Shown in pieces: positions 1 to 8,263 of a stretch of DNA of 64,000 bases. The translations under genes and the position numbers were made by a program. Numbering within the stretch: the stretch's first letter is position 1; every line of letters starts with the position of its first letter. The DNA is taken from the NCBI GenBank assembly GCA_900316985.1, contig ONFE01000001.1, forward strand, positions 1 through 64,000, given 5' to 3'. A model generated the notes under the pieces. That model was not told where the DNA came from. It saw nothing but the letters and a program-made list of their open reading frames with translations, and searched no databases. The DNA is from an uncultured Prevotellaceae bacterium (GTDB taxonomy: Bacteria; Bacteroidota; Bacteroidia; Bacteroidales; Bacteroidaceae).

Positions 1-620
1 ACATGCCGCCCCTTGGTTCTGCTGTTTCTCAGGAAATGGACATAGCTGCAAATACTCTCCGGTGAATTGCAGTTATGGCATCTGCCGTCTATCCTACAAG
101 GTGTCTTGATGTCGAAACGCTGGGCATTGACAGGTGATGCTATGCTTCGGGCCCTGGCCAAAGCAGCCTCTACGGTCTGGGCTACCTTGTTGAGCCCGAT
201 AACGAAGATGACCTTTTTCGGTCCCCAGGTGATTGCAGCCACACGGTTGCCGTTGCCGTCGATATTCACGATAACGCCATCTTCCGATATGGCATTGGCA
301 CTCGTCAGGTACACATCGGCCGTAAAGGCCTTGAGATATATGGCTTCCTTTTCCTCGGGAGTCTCGGCCTGGTCACGGTCGAGGACTTCAAGCGTCCCCC
401 TGCTTTTCAGGACTTCCGGAATACCAAGGTCGCAGACGGTAGCCGTTCCGCCCCATGTCACAGTACTTCCGTCGGCAATGAGTTCCGAGACTTTCTTCAC
501 AGCTTCTTTGCCTGTAGGACAGTAGAAGGCTTCCATATTACGGCGGTTCAGGTTCTTGATCATCTGCTCCGCCAATTTCTGATTTCTTTCTTCTTGTGGT
601 GTCATATTGAATTGCTTCAT
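1..620 (-). CDS. LUD-domain protein (LutC/YkgG-like), 3' end cut by window
   Basis: Reading on the minus strand from ATG at 620 gives an open frame of 206 codons that runs off the left edge, so only the C-terminus is missing. It begins MKQFNMTPQEERNQKLAE; a second ATG at 605 is also possible. The segment DGSTVTWGGTATVCDLGIPE and the Cys-containing ICHNCNSPESIC stretch fit the LUD (DUF162) family, which includes LutC/YkgG lactate-utilisation proteins. Many stand-alone Bacteroidota members have no proven role. It lies 28 bp downstream of the Fe-S aldo/keto reductase in the same direction, as the probable last gene of a five-gene run. Family assignment is fairly secure; a role in lactate oxidation is only inferred. 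Confidence 0.8.
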   Translation of the reverse strand, partial: MKQFNMTPQEERNQKLAEQMIKNLNRRNMEAFYCPTGKEAVKKVSELIADGSTVTWGGTATVCDLGIPEVLKSRGTLEVLDRDQAETPEEKEAIYLKAFTADVYLTSANAISEDGVIVNIDGNGNRVAAITWGPKKVIFVIGLNKVAQTVEAALARARSIASPVNAQRFDIKTPCRIDGRCHNCNSPESICSYVHFLRNSRTKGRH

Positions 621-648
621 CTATCGACTAAAATGGCTTGAATCGCGG

Positions 649-1773
649 TCATTTCTCCAACGTTTCCACCACCTCCTCCAAGAGGCTGATGATGGGAAGA
701 TGCTGCGGACAGGCACCCTCACACTGGCCACATTGTACGCAGGCCGAGGCTTTCTCTCCGCCGGGGCGCCAGTTGTATTCATTACGTGCCTCCTCCAGGT
801 TGCCATACATTTTGTAAACGTTCATCACGGCGAAAATCTCGGGGATGTGGATATCCATGGGACAGCCCGGCGTGCAATAGTGGCAGGCCGTGCAAGCGAT
901 GTCGGCATACTGCTGCAAAGCTTGGGTGGCCGTTTCCAGCACCTGATGCTCATCGTCGGTCAAAGGCTGGAACTCGCGCATCACCGACACGTTGTCCTCC
1001 ATTTGCTCCTCACTTGACATACCGCTGAGCACCATCATCACATTGGGCAGCGAAGCCACGTAACGGATGGCCCATGAGGCAAACGACGCATCGGAATTGG
1101 CACCCTTCAAGATGTCCTTCACCGCTTGTGGCGGGTCGGCCAGCTTACCTCCCTTCACGGGCTCCATCACGATGACGGGCTTGCCATGACGAGTGGCTAT
1201 CTCATAGCAGCGGTGCGAATTGACTACGGGGTCTTCCCAGTCGGTATAGTTGATTTGAAGCTGCACGAACTCCACGTCGGGGTGGTCGGTCAGCAGCTGT
1301 TCGAGATGTTCCGGCGTGGAATGAAAGGAGAAGCCATAGTGGCGGATGAGCCCTTCTTCCTTCAACTTTTTCATATAGTCCCAGATACCATAACGGTCGA
1401 ATCTGTCATTGTTTCCTTCGTCGATGCCGTGCAGCAGATAGAAGTCGAAATAGCCCGCACCCGTGCGTTCCAGACTCACCTTGATCTCGTTCTTCGCTTC
1501 CTCCTCGCTTTTGGCGGCGAATTCAGAGGCGTTCAGCTTGTCGGCCAGATAATAGCTCTCCCGCGGATAGCGGTCGCATAGTGAGGCTTTGGTGGCAGCC
1601 TCCGAGCCCTCATACACATAGGCGGTATCAAAATACTTGCCCCCGGCTTCGATGAAGGCATCCACCATCCGTTTGGTCTGTTCCAGATCAATGTCTTTCG
1701 TGCCTTCCATCCTGGGCAGTCGCATCATCCCGAAGCCCAGCTTCATGCAGTTTTCAATCAGTTGTTTTTCCAT
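649..1773 (-). CDS. Aldo/keto reductase with C-terminal 4Fe-4S domain
   Basis: The 374-residue protein has an N-terminal aldo/keto reductase barrel. FDTAYVYEG (Asp49, Tyr54), the Lys of LADKLN (about 79) and the His of YLLHG (about 115) match the family's catalytic tetrad. A C-terminal ferredoxin-like domain carries two cysteine clusters, CTACHYCTPGCP near residue 296 and CVQCGQCEGACP near 344, enough for two 4Fe-4S clusters. Such fused reductases are common in anaerobes and probably exchange electrons between a carbonyl substrate and an iron-sulphur carrier; the substrate is unknown. Its start overlaps the end of the glycerate kinase gene by 16 bp, which suggests translational coupling. Confidence 0.9.
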   Translation of the reverse strand: MEKQLIENCMKLGFGMMRLPRMEGTKDIDLEQTKRMVDAFIEAGGKYFDTAYVYEGSEAATKASLCDRYPRESYYLADKLNASEFAAKSEEEAKNEIKVSLERTGAGYFDFYLLHGIDEGNNDRFDRYGIWDYMKKLKEEGLIRHYGFSFHSTPEHLEQLLTDHPDVEFVQLQINYTDWEDPVVNSHRCYEIATRHGKPVIVMEPVKGGKLADPPQAVKDILKGANSDASFASWAIRYVASLPNVMMVLSGMSSEEQMEDNVSVMREFQPLTDDEHQVLETATQALQQYADIACTACHYCTPGCPMDIHIPEIFAVMNVYKMYGNLEEARNEYNWRPGGEKASACVQCGQCEGACPQHLPIISLLEEVVETLEK

Positions 1774-2891
1774 ATTTTACGGCATTTTTGCTTTTGTTCT
1801 TCATTAAATATAAAGGCTATTTTTGCTGACATCCCAATGGAGGAGACGGCCTGTCTGATGTTCCGCTTCGCCGTCTCGGGCTTCATGGCTTCTTCGATGG
1901 GGAGGGAAGGAGAATTGATGCACTCCACCCTTGAGAATCCTGCATCGAGCAATTGCTGACGATCTTTGATACGGCCTGCAATCAGCATGACGGGAACATG
2001 ATGATCTTGGGCTCGCCGGAGAATGCCAAAGGGCAGCTTTCCCATGAGCGTCTGACGGTCGGCAGAACCTTCACCCGTGATGATAAGAGAGGTGCCTGCA
2101 AGCTGCTCGTCAAAGCGGACCGCATCGAGCAAGAGGTCTATACCTGAACGGCACTGGGCATCCATATATTGCAGGAAAGCATAACCCATGCCTCCTGCCG
2201 CACCTGCACCTGGAACATGCTGACGGTCAAATCCGAAATGCCTGGCAGAGAATTCAGCGAAGCGTTTGGCTCGGGCATCGAGGGCTAAGACCATTTCAGG
2301 AGTGGCCCCTTTCTGGGGAGCGAACACATGGGCTGCCCCACCCTCTCCACAAAGGGGATTGGTGACATCGGTGGCAATGGTGAAACGGACGTCATCCAGC
2401 GCATGAACATCATCCCACGAACCGCCTTTTGCAAAAGCATCGATAATGGCCCTCAGCATACCTGTACCGCAATCGCTGGCGGCACTACCCCCAAGTCCTA
2501 CGATGATTTGTCTGCAACCCCGTTGAACGGCATCCACAAGAAGTTGTCCCGTGCCATAGCTGGAAGCTATCATCGGATTACGCTCCTCGGACGAGAGCAA
2601 CGTCAGGCCGCTGGCCTTGGCCATCTCAATCACAGCCATGTCATCCTTTATCAGATACTGCGCTTCTACAGGGCGCATCAGCGGGTCTGAAACGTTGATT
2701 TCCACCAACGAACCACCCACGGCACTACGGAAAGCCTCCAGCCATCCCTCGCCGCCATCGCTGACGGGAACCTGCACGACCTCTGTATCCGGCATGCATT
2801 CCCTTATGCCCTCCGCAGCTGCCTGATTGGCCTCCGCAGACGTCAGACACCCCTTGAAGGAGTCGATGGCAACGATAATCCGTCCTGTCAT
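1758..2891 (-). CDS. Glycerate kinase
   Basis: Glycerate kinase (GlxK/GarK family) phosphorylates D-glycerate with ATP and feeds it into lower glycolysis. I place the start at ATG 2891, because the protein then opens MTGRIIVAIDSFKGCLTSAE, the usual family N-terminus; a longer frame upstream runs into msrA. Family motifs include VSDGGEGW and the glycine-rich GLGGSAASDCGTGML. The length of 377 residues is normal. The start overlaps the msrA stop by 4 bp and the end overlaps the reductase start by 16 bp, so the genes are probably cotranscribed. Confidence 0.92.
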   Translation of the reverse strand: MTGRIIVAIDSFKGCLTSAEANQAAAEGIRECMPDTEVVQVPVSDGGEGWLEAFRSAVGGSLVEINVSDPLMRPVEAQYLIKDDMAVIEMAKASGLTLLSSEERNPMIASSYGTGQLLVDAVQRGCRQIIVGLGGSAASDCGTGMLRAIIDAFAKGGSWDDVHALDDVRFTIATDVTNPLCGEGGAAHVFAPQKGATPEMVLALDARAKRFAEFSARHFGFDRQHVPGAGAAGGMGYAFLQYMDAQCRSGIDLLLDAVRFDEQLAGTSLIITGEGSADRQTLMGKLPFGILRRAQDHHVPVMLIAGRIKDRQQLLDAGFSRVECINSPSLPIEEAMKPETAKRNIRQAVSSIGMSAKIAFIFNEEQKQKCRKIWKNN

Positions 2892-3433
2892 TCTGAAAGG
2901 TAATTTTCTTCCTTGGAAGAGACATTGTCCTTCGCCCGTCTGGCAAACTCGAAGAGCGATAAGGGCAGATGGCAATAGCCCGTGGGATTCTTGTCGAGAT
3001 AGTCCTGATGATACTCCTCGGCACTATAGTAGTTCTCCAATGGCAATTTTTCAACAGCCAGGGGGCTGTCATAGTTCTTCTGTTCTTCGGCGAAGACTTT
3101 CCTGATAACCGGCAGATCTGCGGCATCGGTATAGTAGACGCCTGTGCGGTAGCGGGTTCCCTCGTCGTGTCCCTGCTTGTTCAGGCTTGTCGGGTCGATG
3201 GCCTTGAAGAACATCCGCAAGAGGAATTCAAGGCTCACCACCTCGGGGTTGTATCTGACGTGAACCGTCTCGGCAAAGCCTGTCTGGTCGGTATAGACCT
3301 CCTTGTAGGTAGGGTGCTCCGTGTGGCCGTTGGCAAAGCCCACTTCGGTTTCCAGCACGCCCTCAATCTGCTTGAAGAAATGTTCCGTTCCCCAGAAGCA
3401 GCCTCCAGCCAGATAGATATCTTTCTCTTTCAT
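2888..3433 (-). CDS. msrA: Peptide methionine-S-sulfoxide reductase MsrA
   Basis: MsrA reduces the S epimer of methionine sulfoxide in proteins and is part of cytoplasmic oxidative-damage repair. The catalytic GGCFWGTEHFF motif lies at the N-terminus, with the active cysteine at residue 12. The typical EVYTDQTGFAETVHVRYNPE and YHQDYLDKNP segments follow. The 181 residues make a stand-alone MsrA without a fused MsrB domain. The gene lies 16 bp downstream of guanine deaminase and overlaps the glycerate kinase start by 4 bp. Confidence 0.96.
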   Translation of the reverse strand: MKEKDIYLAGGCFWGTEHFFKQIEGVLETEVGFANGHTEHPTYKEVYTDQTGFAETVHVRYNPEVVSLEFLLRMFFKAIDPTSLNKQGHDEGTRYRTGVYYTDAADLPVIRKVFAEEQKNYDSPLAVEKLPLENYYSAEEYHQDYLDKNPTGYCHLPLSLFEFARRAKDNVSSKEENYLSE

Positions 3434-3449
3434 ACGCTTTTGATTTCAC

Positions 3450-4748
3450 TTACATTTGCGGCTCCGCGATTTCCTTTCCACGGCAGAAGCGATGCGCAAT
3501 CTGACGGTCGTCGCCTACATAGATGTATCGCTCCAGACGGTGCAGCAGCGAATATTCATCGGGGTGCAGCACTTCATCGTCAATGACCAATGCATCGAAA
3601 TCGTAGCCGGGCTCAAAACTGCCCACCTTACCAAAGAAGCTGCCAGCCGACTTGGTGGCTATCCAGAACACTTCCGACAAGGTGAGGAATCTCCTGTCAT
3701 GGTCAAGCTGGTAATGCATCTTGCTGACCTGGATGGCATAGGTCAACATGCGGAACATGTTCAGGTCGTGGCCGCCGCTGATGTCGCTGCCAAGCCCCAC
3801 GTTCAATCCTTCATCGAGGAAGTTACGCACGGGAGCCATACCCGACGACAGGTTGAAGTTGGATGTAGGGCAATGTGCCACCATGACGCCGTTGCGCTTC
3901 ATCATTTCCAGCTCCTCGCCTGATGTCCATACACAATGTGCCATGATGGTGGGCGTCTGTCCGAAGAGCCCATAGCGGTTATAGGCATCGCCATAGCAAG
4001 TGCTCTCCCTTTCCAACTCCTTCACCCAAGCAATCTCCGACGTGTTCTCCGACAAATGCGACTGAACCGGCAGCTGGTATTTGCCGGCCAGTTCGCCACA
4101 GGCCTTCAGCAACTCGGGTGTACACGACGGTACGAAACGGGGTGTAATGATGGAACGCACCAAAGCACCGGGCTGGTTGAACTCAGCAATCAGCCTTTCA
4201 TAGCCCTCTACGGCTGCCTCCACCTCTTCCGAGAGATTGTCAGGGCAGTTGCGGTTCATGGCCACCTTGCCCACCCATGCGCCCATGCCTGCCTCTTGGT
4301 ACAGCTTCATCAGCAGGCGTGTGCTCTCGGTGTGGATGGTACCGAAGACGCAGCTACGCATGGTGCCGAAAAGCCATTGTGTATGCAGAAAACGGCGATA
4401 CATACGCTCGGCATAATGGATGTCGGCAAACTTAGCTTCCTCAGGGAAGGTATAGTTTTGCAACCACGGCAGCAGTTCCAAATCCATGGCCACGCCCTGA
4501 TTATGCACCTGAGGCGCATGTACATGCATGTCGTTCATGGCGGGAATGAGCAGGCAGTTGCCGAAATCCGTGACCTCGACGTCACCCCATTGACCACTGG
4601 ACAAAGAGCTTTGTTCCTTTAATTCAGTCAAACTGTTGAAAACACCCTTTACGATACCGTCTTCCACGGCAATATAGCCGTTCTCGAATTCCTCGAAACG
4701 GCTTTTCTCCTTCGTGAAAAGGATATGTGCTTTATATATCTTCTTCAT
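3450..4748 (-). CDS. guaD: Guanine deaminase (amidohydrolase family)
   Basis: This 432-residue amidohydrolase most resembles guanine deaminase, which converts guanine to xanthine in purine salvage. Metal-site motifs are visible: DMHVHAPQ after the first sheet, HLSEN in the middle, MAHCVW, and LGSDISGG carrying the last metal-binding Asp. ATG at 4748 (MKKIYKAHILF) is preferred over a longer frame because a -7 box sits only a few bases upstream, leaving almost no leader. It is the first gene of the minus-strand run that continues to the window edge. A related chlorohydrolase or cytosine-deaminase activity cannot be excluded. Confidence 0.85.
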   Translation of the reverse strand: MKKIYKAHILFTKEKSRFEEFENGYIAVEDGIVKGVFNSLTELKEQSSLSSGQWGDVEVTDFGNCLLIPAMNDMHVHAPQVHNQGVAMDLELLPWLQNYTFPEEAKFADIHYAERMYRRFLHTQWLFGTMRSCVFGTIHTESTRLLMKLYQEAGMGAWVGKVAMNRNCPDNLSEEVEAAVEGYERLIAEFNQPGALVRSIITPRFVPSCTPELLKACGELAGKYQLPVQSHLSENTSEIAWVKELERESTCYGDAYNRYGLFGQTPTIMAHCVWTSGEELEMMKRNGVMVAHCPTSNFNLSSGMAPVRNFLDEGLNVGLGSDISGGHDLNMFRMLTYAIQVSKMHYQLDHDRRFLTLSEVFWIATKSAGSFFGKVGSFEPGYDFDALVIDDEVLHPDEYSLLHRLERYIYVGDDRQIAHRFCRGKEIAEPQM

Positions 4749-4756
4749 TACGCCTA

Positions 4757-4764
4757 CAAATATA
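4757..4764 (-). promoter_or_regulatory. Bacteroidota -7 promoter box (TATATTTG)
   Basis: The minus strand reads TATATTTG, matching the Bacteroidota sigma-ABfr -7 consensus TAnnTTTG. It lies 8 bp upstream of the guanine deaminase ATG, so the transcript would be nearly leaderless. It is the likely promoter for the five-gene run. Confidence 0.5.
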
Positions 4765-4835
4765 GCAAATCCCAGATGAAAAAACAAGCTTTATGCCGAC
4801 AAAAAAGAGAAAACATTTATGATGGCCAACCAAGA

Positions 4836-5120
4836 TTACAAAAGCAGATACCCAACAAGCAACAATTGAAAAACGATAATGGCCGGGACGCCATATCTGA
4901 ACTTCTTATGAAGGGTCTTATGATGCCATACTCTCATTCCAAGCCATGCTCCGACGCTGCCTCCAAGAACGGCCAGCCCTAATAGTGCAGCCTCTCGGAT
5001 ACGCCACTTGGCCTTCCTTGCTTTCCACTTATCAATACCATACATGAAGAAGGTGACCACGTTGATGACAACGAGGTAAATAATTATAATCTTCTGCATG
5101 TCTTTCGTCATAGTGTCCAT
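4836..5120 (-). CDS. DUF1294 small membrane protein
   Basis: This 94-residue protein has a hydrophobic segment at about 11-29, followed by YGIDKWKARKAKWRI and a glycine-rich stretch with GGSVGAWLGM and HHKTLHKKF, which are hallmarks of DUF1294. A second hydrophobic segment ends the protein. DUF1294 proteins are small inner-membrane proteins of unknown function. The start at 5120 gives a short charged lead before the first helix. It is transcribed leftward, divergently from the next gene. Confidence 0.85.
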   Translation of the reverse strand: MDTMTKDMQKIIIIYLVVINVVTFFMYGIDKWKARKAKWRIREAALLGLAVLGGSVGAWLGMRVWHHKTLHKKFRYGVPAIIVFQLLLVGYLLL

Positions 5121-5178
5121 ATTTCACAAAACTTATTAAATCTGATTGCAAAAAAAAGAAAAAACGAGGAATTATTCA

Positions 5179-5186
5179 TATATTTG
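5179..5186 (+). promoter_or_regulatory. Bacteroidota -7 promoter box (TATATTTG)
   Basis: TATATTTG matches TAnnTTTG and lies 24 bp before the ATG at 5210, a normal leader length for this phylum. It supports 5210, not the TTG at 5201, as the start of the next gene. Confidence 0.5.
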
Positions 5187-5209
5187 TTCCCGTATTTTGT
5201 TTGTTAAGT

Positions 5210-5575
5210 ATGAGAATCCTTTTATTGACCATTATGCTTTGTTTTGCCGTCGGAATGAAGGCACAGAACATAAGCTATATCGAGACCACCAAATCCTGGT
5301 ATTATATCTATGACCAGAACGGCAGGAAGATAAAGACCCTCAGCACCACGCAAGGGGAACTGAAGGGTTACAGCTCCTCATTCTATATCATCAAGCAGGG
5401 CTCAAGCTTCTATATCACATACGACGCAAATGGTAAGCGGCTCCACACTTTCGGAGCTTCCTCCGTTGGCGAGATTATTGGAGTGGCCGGCGACACGTTT
5501 ACAAGCCGTCTGGGCGCATTCATCCACACCTGGAACAAGGAGGGCAAGAGAATCAGTACGAGGGCCGCAAAATGA
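5210..5575 (+). CDS. Small secreted protein of unknown function
   Basis: From ATG 5210 the protein is 121 residues and opens with a clear signal peptide (MRILLLTIMLCFAVGMKAQ) that ends at an AxA-like site, so it is probably periplasmic. The mature part has repeated short beta-type units: SWYYIYDQNGRKIKTL, SSFYIIKQGSSFYITYDANGKRLHTF, HTWNKEGKRIST. Each has the pattern Y-x-x-x-N/D-x-x-G-K-R-I, suggesting a small repeat beta fold. I do not recognise a named family. It is followed convergently by the RING/TerD-like gene 31 bp away. Confidence 0.75.
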   Translation: MRILLLTIMLCFAVGMKAQNISYIETTKSWYYIYDQNGRKIKTLSTTQGELKGYSSSFYIIKQGSSFYITYDANGKRLHTFGASSVGEIIGVAGDTFTSRLGAFIHTWNKEGKRISTRAAK

Positions 5576-5606
5576 CCGACAACCACGAAAGACTCCATGG
5601 ATGATT

Positions 5607-7871
5607 CTATCCGTTCAGCAACTTCGTTACTTCTGCCGGATTGAGTGCCCATTCGTAAGTGTATGCCTCGTCGGCCTCATCGGCGTCCTCAACAATGGCA
5701 AGATGCTGGGCATCAGCCTTCATGGCAAGCAACTCACCTACAGAGAGTTTGGATTCCAGTTTGTGGAGAAGGGCCTCTATGGATGCGCTGTCGGCACCTC
5801 GCAGGGTCTGCGCAGTGAAAGGCATCTCCAACCAGATGATTTCGCGCTTGGCAACATCGAGAATGCCGAACACCAGCCCCTTGGAAAGATTGCCTTCGCT
5901 GATACGGACCATGTGCTGCACACACGAAGGGTCGTAGGCAACACCCTTCTTCTCAGAAACTTTCATCGGATAAGCCGTATTCATCCATCCGACGACGAGA
6001 TTGGGTGAAAGGGCTCCGGTGGAGTAAGCATTACAGGTGAAAGTGACATACTTGGCTTTAGCCTTCTCCAATTCAGGCAATGAAAGTTCGACATACTCGG
6101 CGGTACCCACCTTTTCAGGAACGGAACGGATATCGCCGGAGTGCTTAGCACCAATACAGGTCAGGTTATAATAGGCACACTCGGCAATTTTATTGTCCGG
6201 GAGCGAGATACGGGCGCTGAGATCCATATCGAGGTGCTGCGCATGTAGTCCTTTACCCCATTGGAGGAAGAGGCGCACGGCATCACCCTCCACAGGGAAG
6301 CGAGTTCCCATCAGCGCGCAGGATGCATCCTGGATAGTTGCCGAACGATCACCCACGCTGACTGGTATGTTGTACAAAGCAGGATCAATGAAGATGGTCT
6401 TGCTCTCAGTCTGCCAGGCCGCGAATCGTCTGGCCATGGATGTCTTGTAGAGATTGTTCACGGCCTCAGCCATTGACTTGAGGGTTTCCCCGTCATAGAG
6501 GGCCATCAGCTTGTTAGGCTCGATCTTGTGGGTAACACCCGTGATGGGACGAGCCAGTCGTGTTTCCTTCGGGTCAAAATAAGCATCTGCCGCATTGCCA
6601 AGGGAAAGCAACAGACGTGCGGGCAACTTGTCGGTAATCTCCCCAAAGGCAGCAAGAACCTTGTCACTGCCGAAGTGGAGCATCGAGGCAAACAAGCAGC
6701 GGGCGAAAAGTCCGGGACGCTCCTTCAACAAGGCCAATGTCTTTTCGGCATCGTTAGCTGAACGGGCTTTGTCAACCCGGCCCTGCCAGGTGTCGTAGTC
6801 CTGTTTGTAGAACACATCGAGTATCTCAGCCAAGTGGTCGAGCCCTTTCTTTCGGGAGTATTCACCAAGGCGGAGGGCACGGATTATGCGCACCCACATA
6901 CCTCGCTTGGGATTCATGTTCTCAGCGGCCTGCCGGGCAGTCATGGGAATACCGTTCAGCCACTTTGCCACACGCAGACAAGCTTTACGGTCGTACTTCA
7001 ACATCAGTTTCTGCTTCATCTCACGGGCTGCATCCACCCCCTTGTCAAGCGGTCCCCACATGTGGCTGTACAATTTACGGGCATGAGCGACAAGCGTCTT
7101 AGGCTCGATAATCTGTACGTAGCCGGTCTTTTCATACCAAAGATAACGGAGAATGTCGGTAGGCGTCTTCAACAACCTTGAAGCCTCATCTGCCTTGTCC
7201 TGTGCAACTAGCAGCTTGACGACCAGCATGGCCGTCTCCTTCATGGTGATATTGGCATCATCGGGCAGCGGGAACTCACGAAGCAGCTGCTCAAGCGAAT
7301 CCTTTTGGGTGCCGTCGAGCGGAGTGGCTGATGCCAGGAGGGATGCGAACACATGATTCATATCCTCAACCGTGAACAGACGTAGTTCTTTCAACTTGCT
7401 TGCCTGACCCTTATAGACAAAGTCTGCCGTCTCGAACGGAGTACCGCAGAACGGGCAACCGTTGTAGCGCTCCAATGGGAATGTTCCTTCAGGAATAAGA
7501 TGTCCGCAAGGCAGATCCGTTCCTTTAAATCCGGCTTCCTTGCCGAAGATATTGGCAATCAAAGTAATGAGATGGTCGGCCATCGTCTCGCCAGTAGGTA
7601 CATCCCATCCCTTGACGAGCGGCGCCCAGTTGAGTTTGACACCCATCACGTCGTTGATGCACTCGGTGATTTCCGCTAACCGGTTGGGGGAAACGGCATT
7701 CAAAGCATGGAGAAGTTCTTCGCTGACACAGAATCCGTTCTCCTTCAGACGGGCGATGAAAGCCATCACGGGTGCCGAAGCCTCGGATTTCAGGTCGATG
7801 TCTTCACGGTTGATGTCGAGGAACACAGCGCGGTAGCGCAGTGCCACCTTTGTCAAGGTATTGTTGTTCAT
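5607..7871 (-). CDS. Large RING-finger protein with TerD-like C-terminal region
   Basis: The 754-residue protein starts at ATG 7871 (MNNNTLTKVALRYRAVFLD). A zinc-binding cluster CGH (122-124) with CPFC (139-142) forms a RING-like finger. A long helical middle follows. The C-terminal third, including GDAVRLFLQWG and LDMDLSARI, has the acidic, sheet-rich look of TerD-family (tellurite/stress) domains. The architecture resembles the MXAN_6230/SCO0854 RING proteins found with Ter-type genes in other phyla. Its function is unknown; stress signalling is a guess. No other Ter genes are nearby. Transcription probably starts from the -7 box at 8044. Confidence 0.65.
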   Translation of the reverse strand: MNNNTLTKVALRYRAVFLDINREDIDLKSEASAPVMAFIARLKENGFCVSEELLHALNAVSPNRLAEITECINDVMGVKLNWAPLVKGWDVPTGETMADHLITLIANIFGKEAGFKGTDLPCGHLIPEGTFPLERYNGCPFCGTPFETADFVYKGQASKLKELRLFTVEDMNHVFASLLASATPLDGTQKDSLEQLLREFPLPDDANITMKETAMLVVKLLVAQDKADEASRLLKTPTDILRYLWYEKTGYVQIIEPKTLVAHARKLYSHMWGPLDKGVDAAREMKQKLMLKYDRKACLRVAKWLNGIPMTARQAAENMNPKRGMWVRIIRALRLGEYSRKKGLDHLAEILDVFYKQDYDTWQGRVDKARSANDAEKTLALLKERPGLFARCLFASMLHFGSDKVLAAFGEITDKLPARLLLSLGNAADAYFDPKETRLARPITGVTHKIEPNKLMALYDGETLKSMAEAVNNLYKTSMARRFAAWQTESKTIFIDPALYNIPVSVGDRSATIQDASCALMGTRFPVEGDAVRLFLQWGKGLHAQHLDMDLSARISLPDNKIAECAYYNLTCIGAKHSGDIRSVPEKVGTAEYVELSLPELEKAKAKYVTFTCNAYSTGALSPNLVVGWMNTAYPMKVSEKKGVAYDPSCVQHMVRISEGNLSKGLVFGILDVAKREIIWLEMPFTAQTLRGADSASIEALLHKLESKLSVGELLAMKADAQHLAIVEDADEADEAYTYEWALNPAEVTKLLNG

Positions 7872-8043
7872 AATATTGTAATTAAAAGGTAATTGGCTGA
7901 CAGGGACTATCAAAAATGTGGAAGTATGTCAGCCTTGACCTTGTTAATATTAAAAGAGGTAATTGAGAAACTGAGAATCAGGACCGAAGCCCCGTAAATA
8001 CAAGGAGTAAGTCTCTCTTAGACCTCATTATCTGATTACATTG

Positions 8044-8051
8044 CAAAGATA
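8044..8051 (-). promoter_or_regulatory. Bacteroidota -7 promoter box (TATCTTTG)
   Basis: The minus strand reads TATCTTTG, matching TAnnTTTG. It is about 170 bp upstream of the RING/TerD-like start, implying a long leader. Confidence 0.45.
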
Positions 8052-8219
8052 GTGATTATTTGCACAATCTATATGCAAAGTTGGAAATAATTAATAAAAA
8101 AAAACTAAAAAGCGCATGTTTCGATTCACAAGTGCACTCAAAATGCTCTTTTTTCTCAAAGTCTTTACAAATGAAATAAAGTTTTCATTAGACAATCTCA
8201 TAGATTATAAATAATTTAT

Positions 8220-8227
8220 TATCTTTG
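8220..8227 (+). promoter_or_regulatory. Bacteroidota -7 promoter box (TATCTTTG)
   Basis: TATCTTTG lies 36 bp upstream of the GH5 ATG and matches TAnnTTTG. It is the likely promoter of the GH5 gene. Confidence 0.55.
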
Positions 8228-8263
8228 CAACCGGAATTAATTATCAACTAAATCCTTACAATT

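Larger units (their letters stand above)
7872..8263. other. Divergent intergenic region (392 bp)
   Basis: AT-rich spacer between the RING/TerD-like gene (leftward) and the GH5 gene (rightward). It holds two opposed -7 boxes, at 8044-8051 (minus) and 8220-8227 (plus). I see no open frame, hairpin or repeat in the remainder. Confidence 0.6.
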
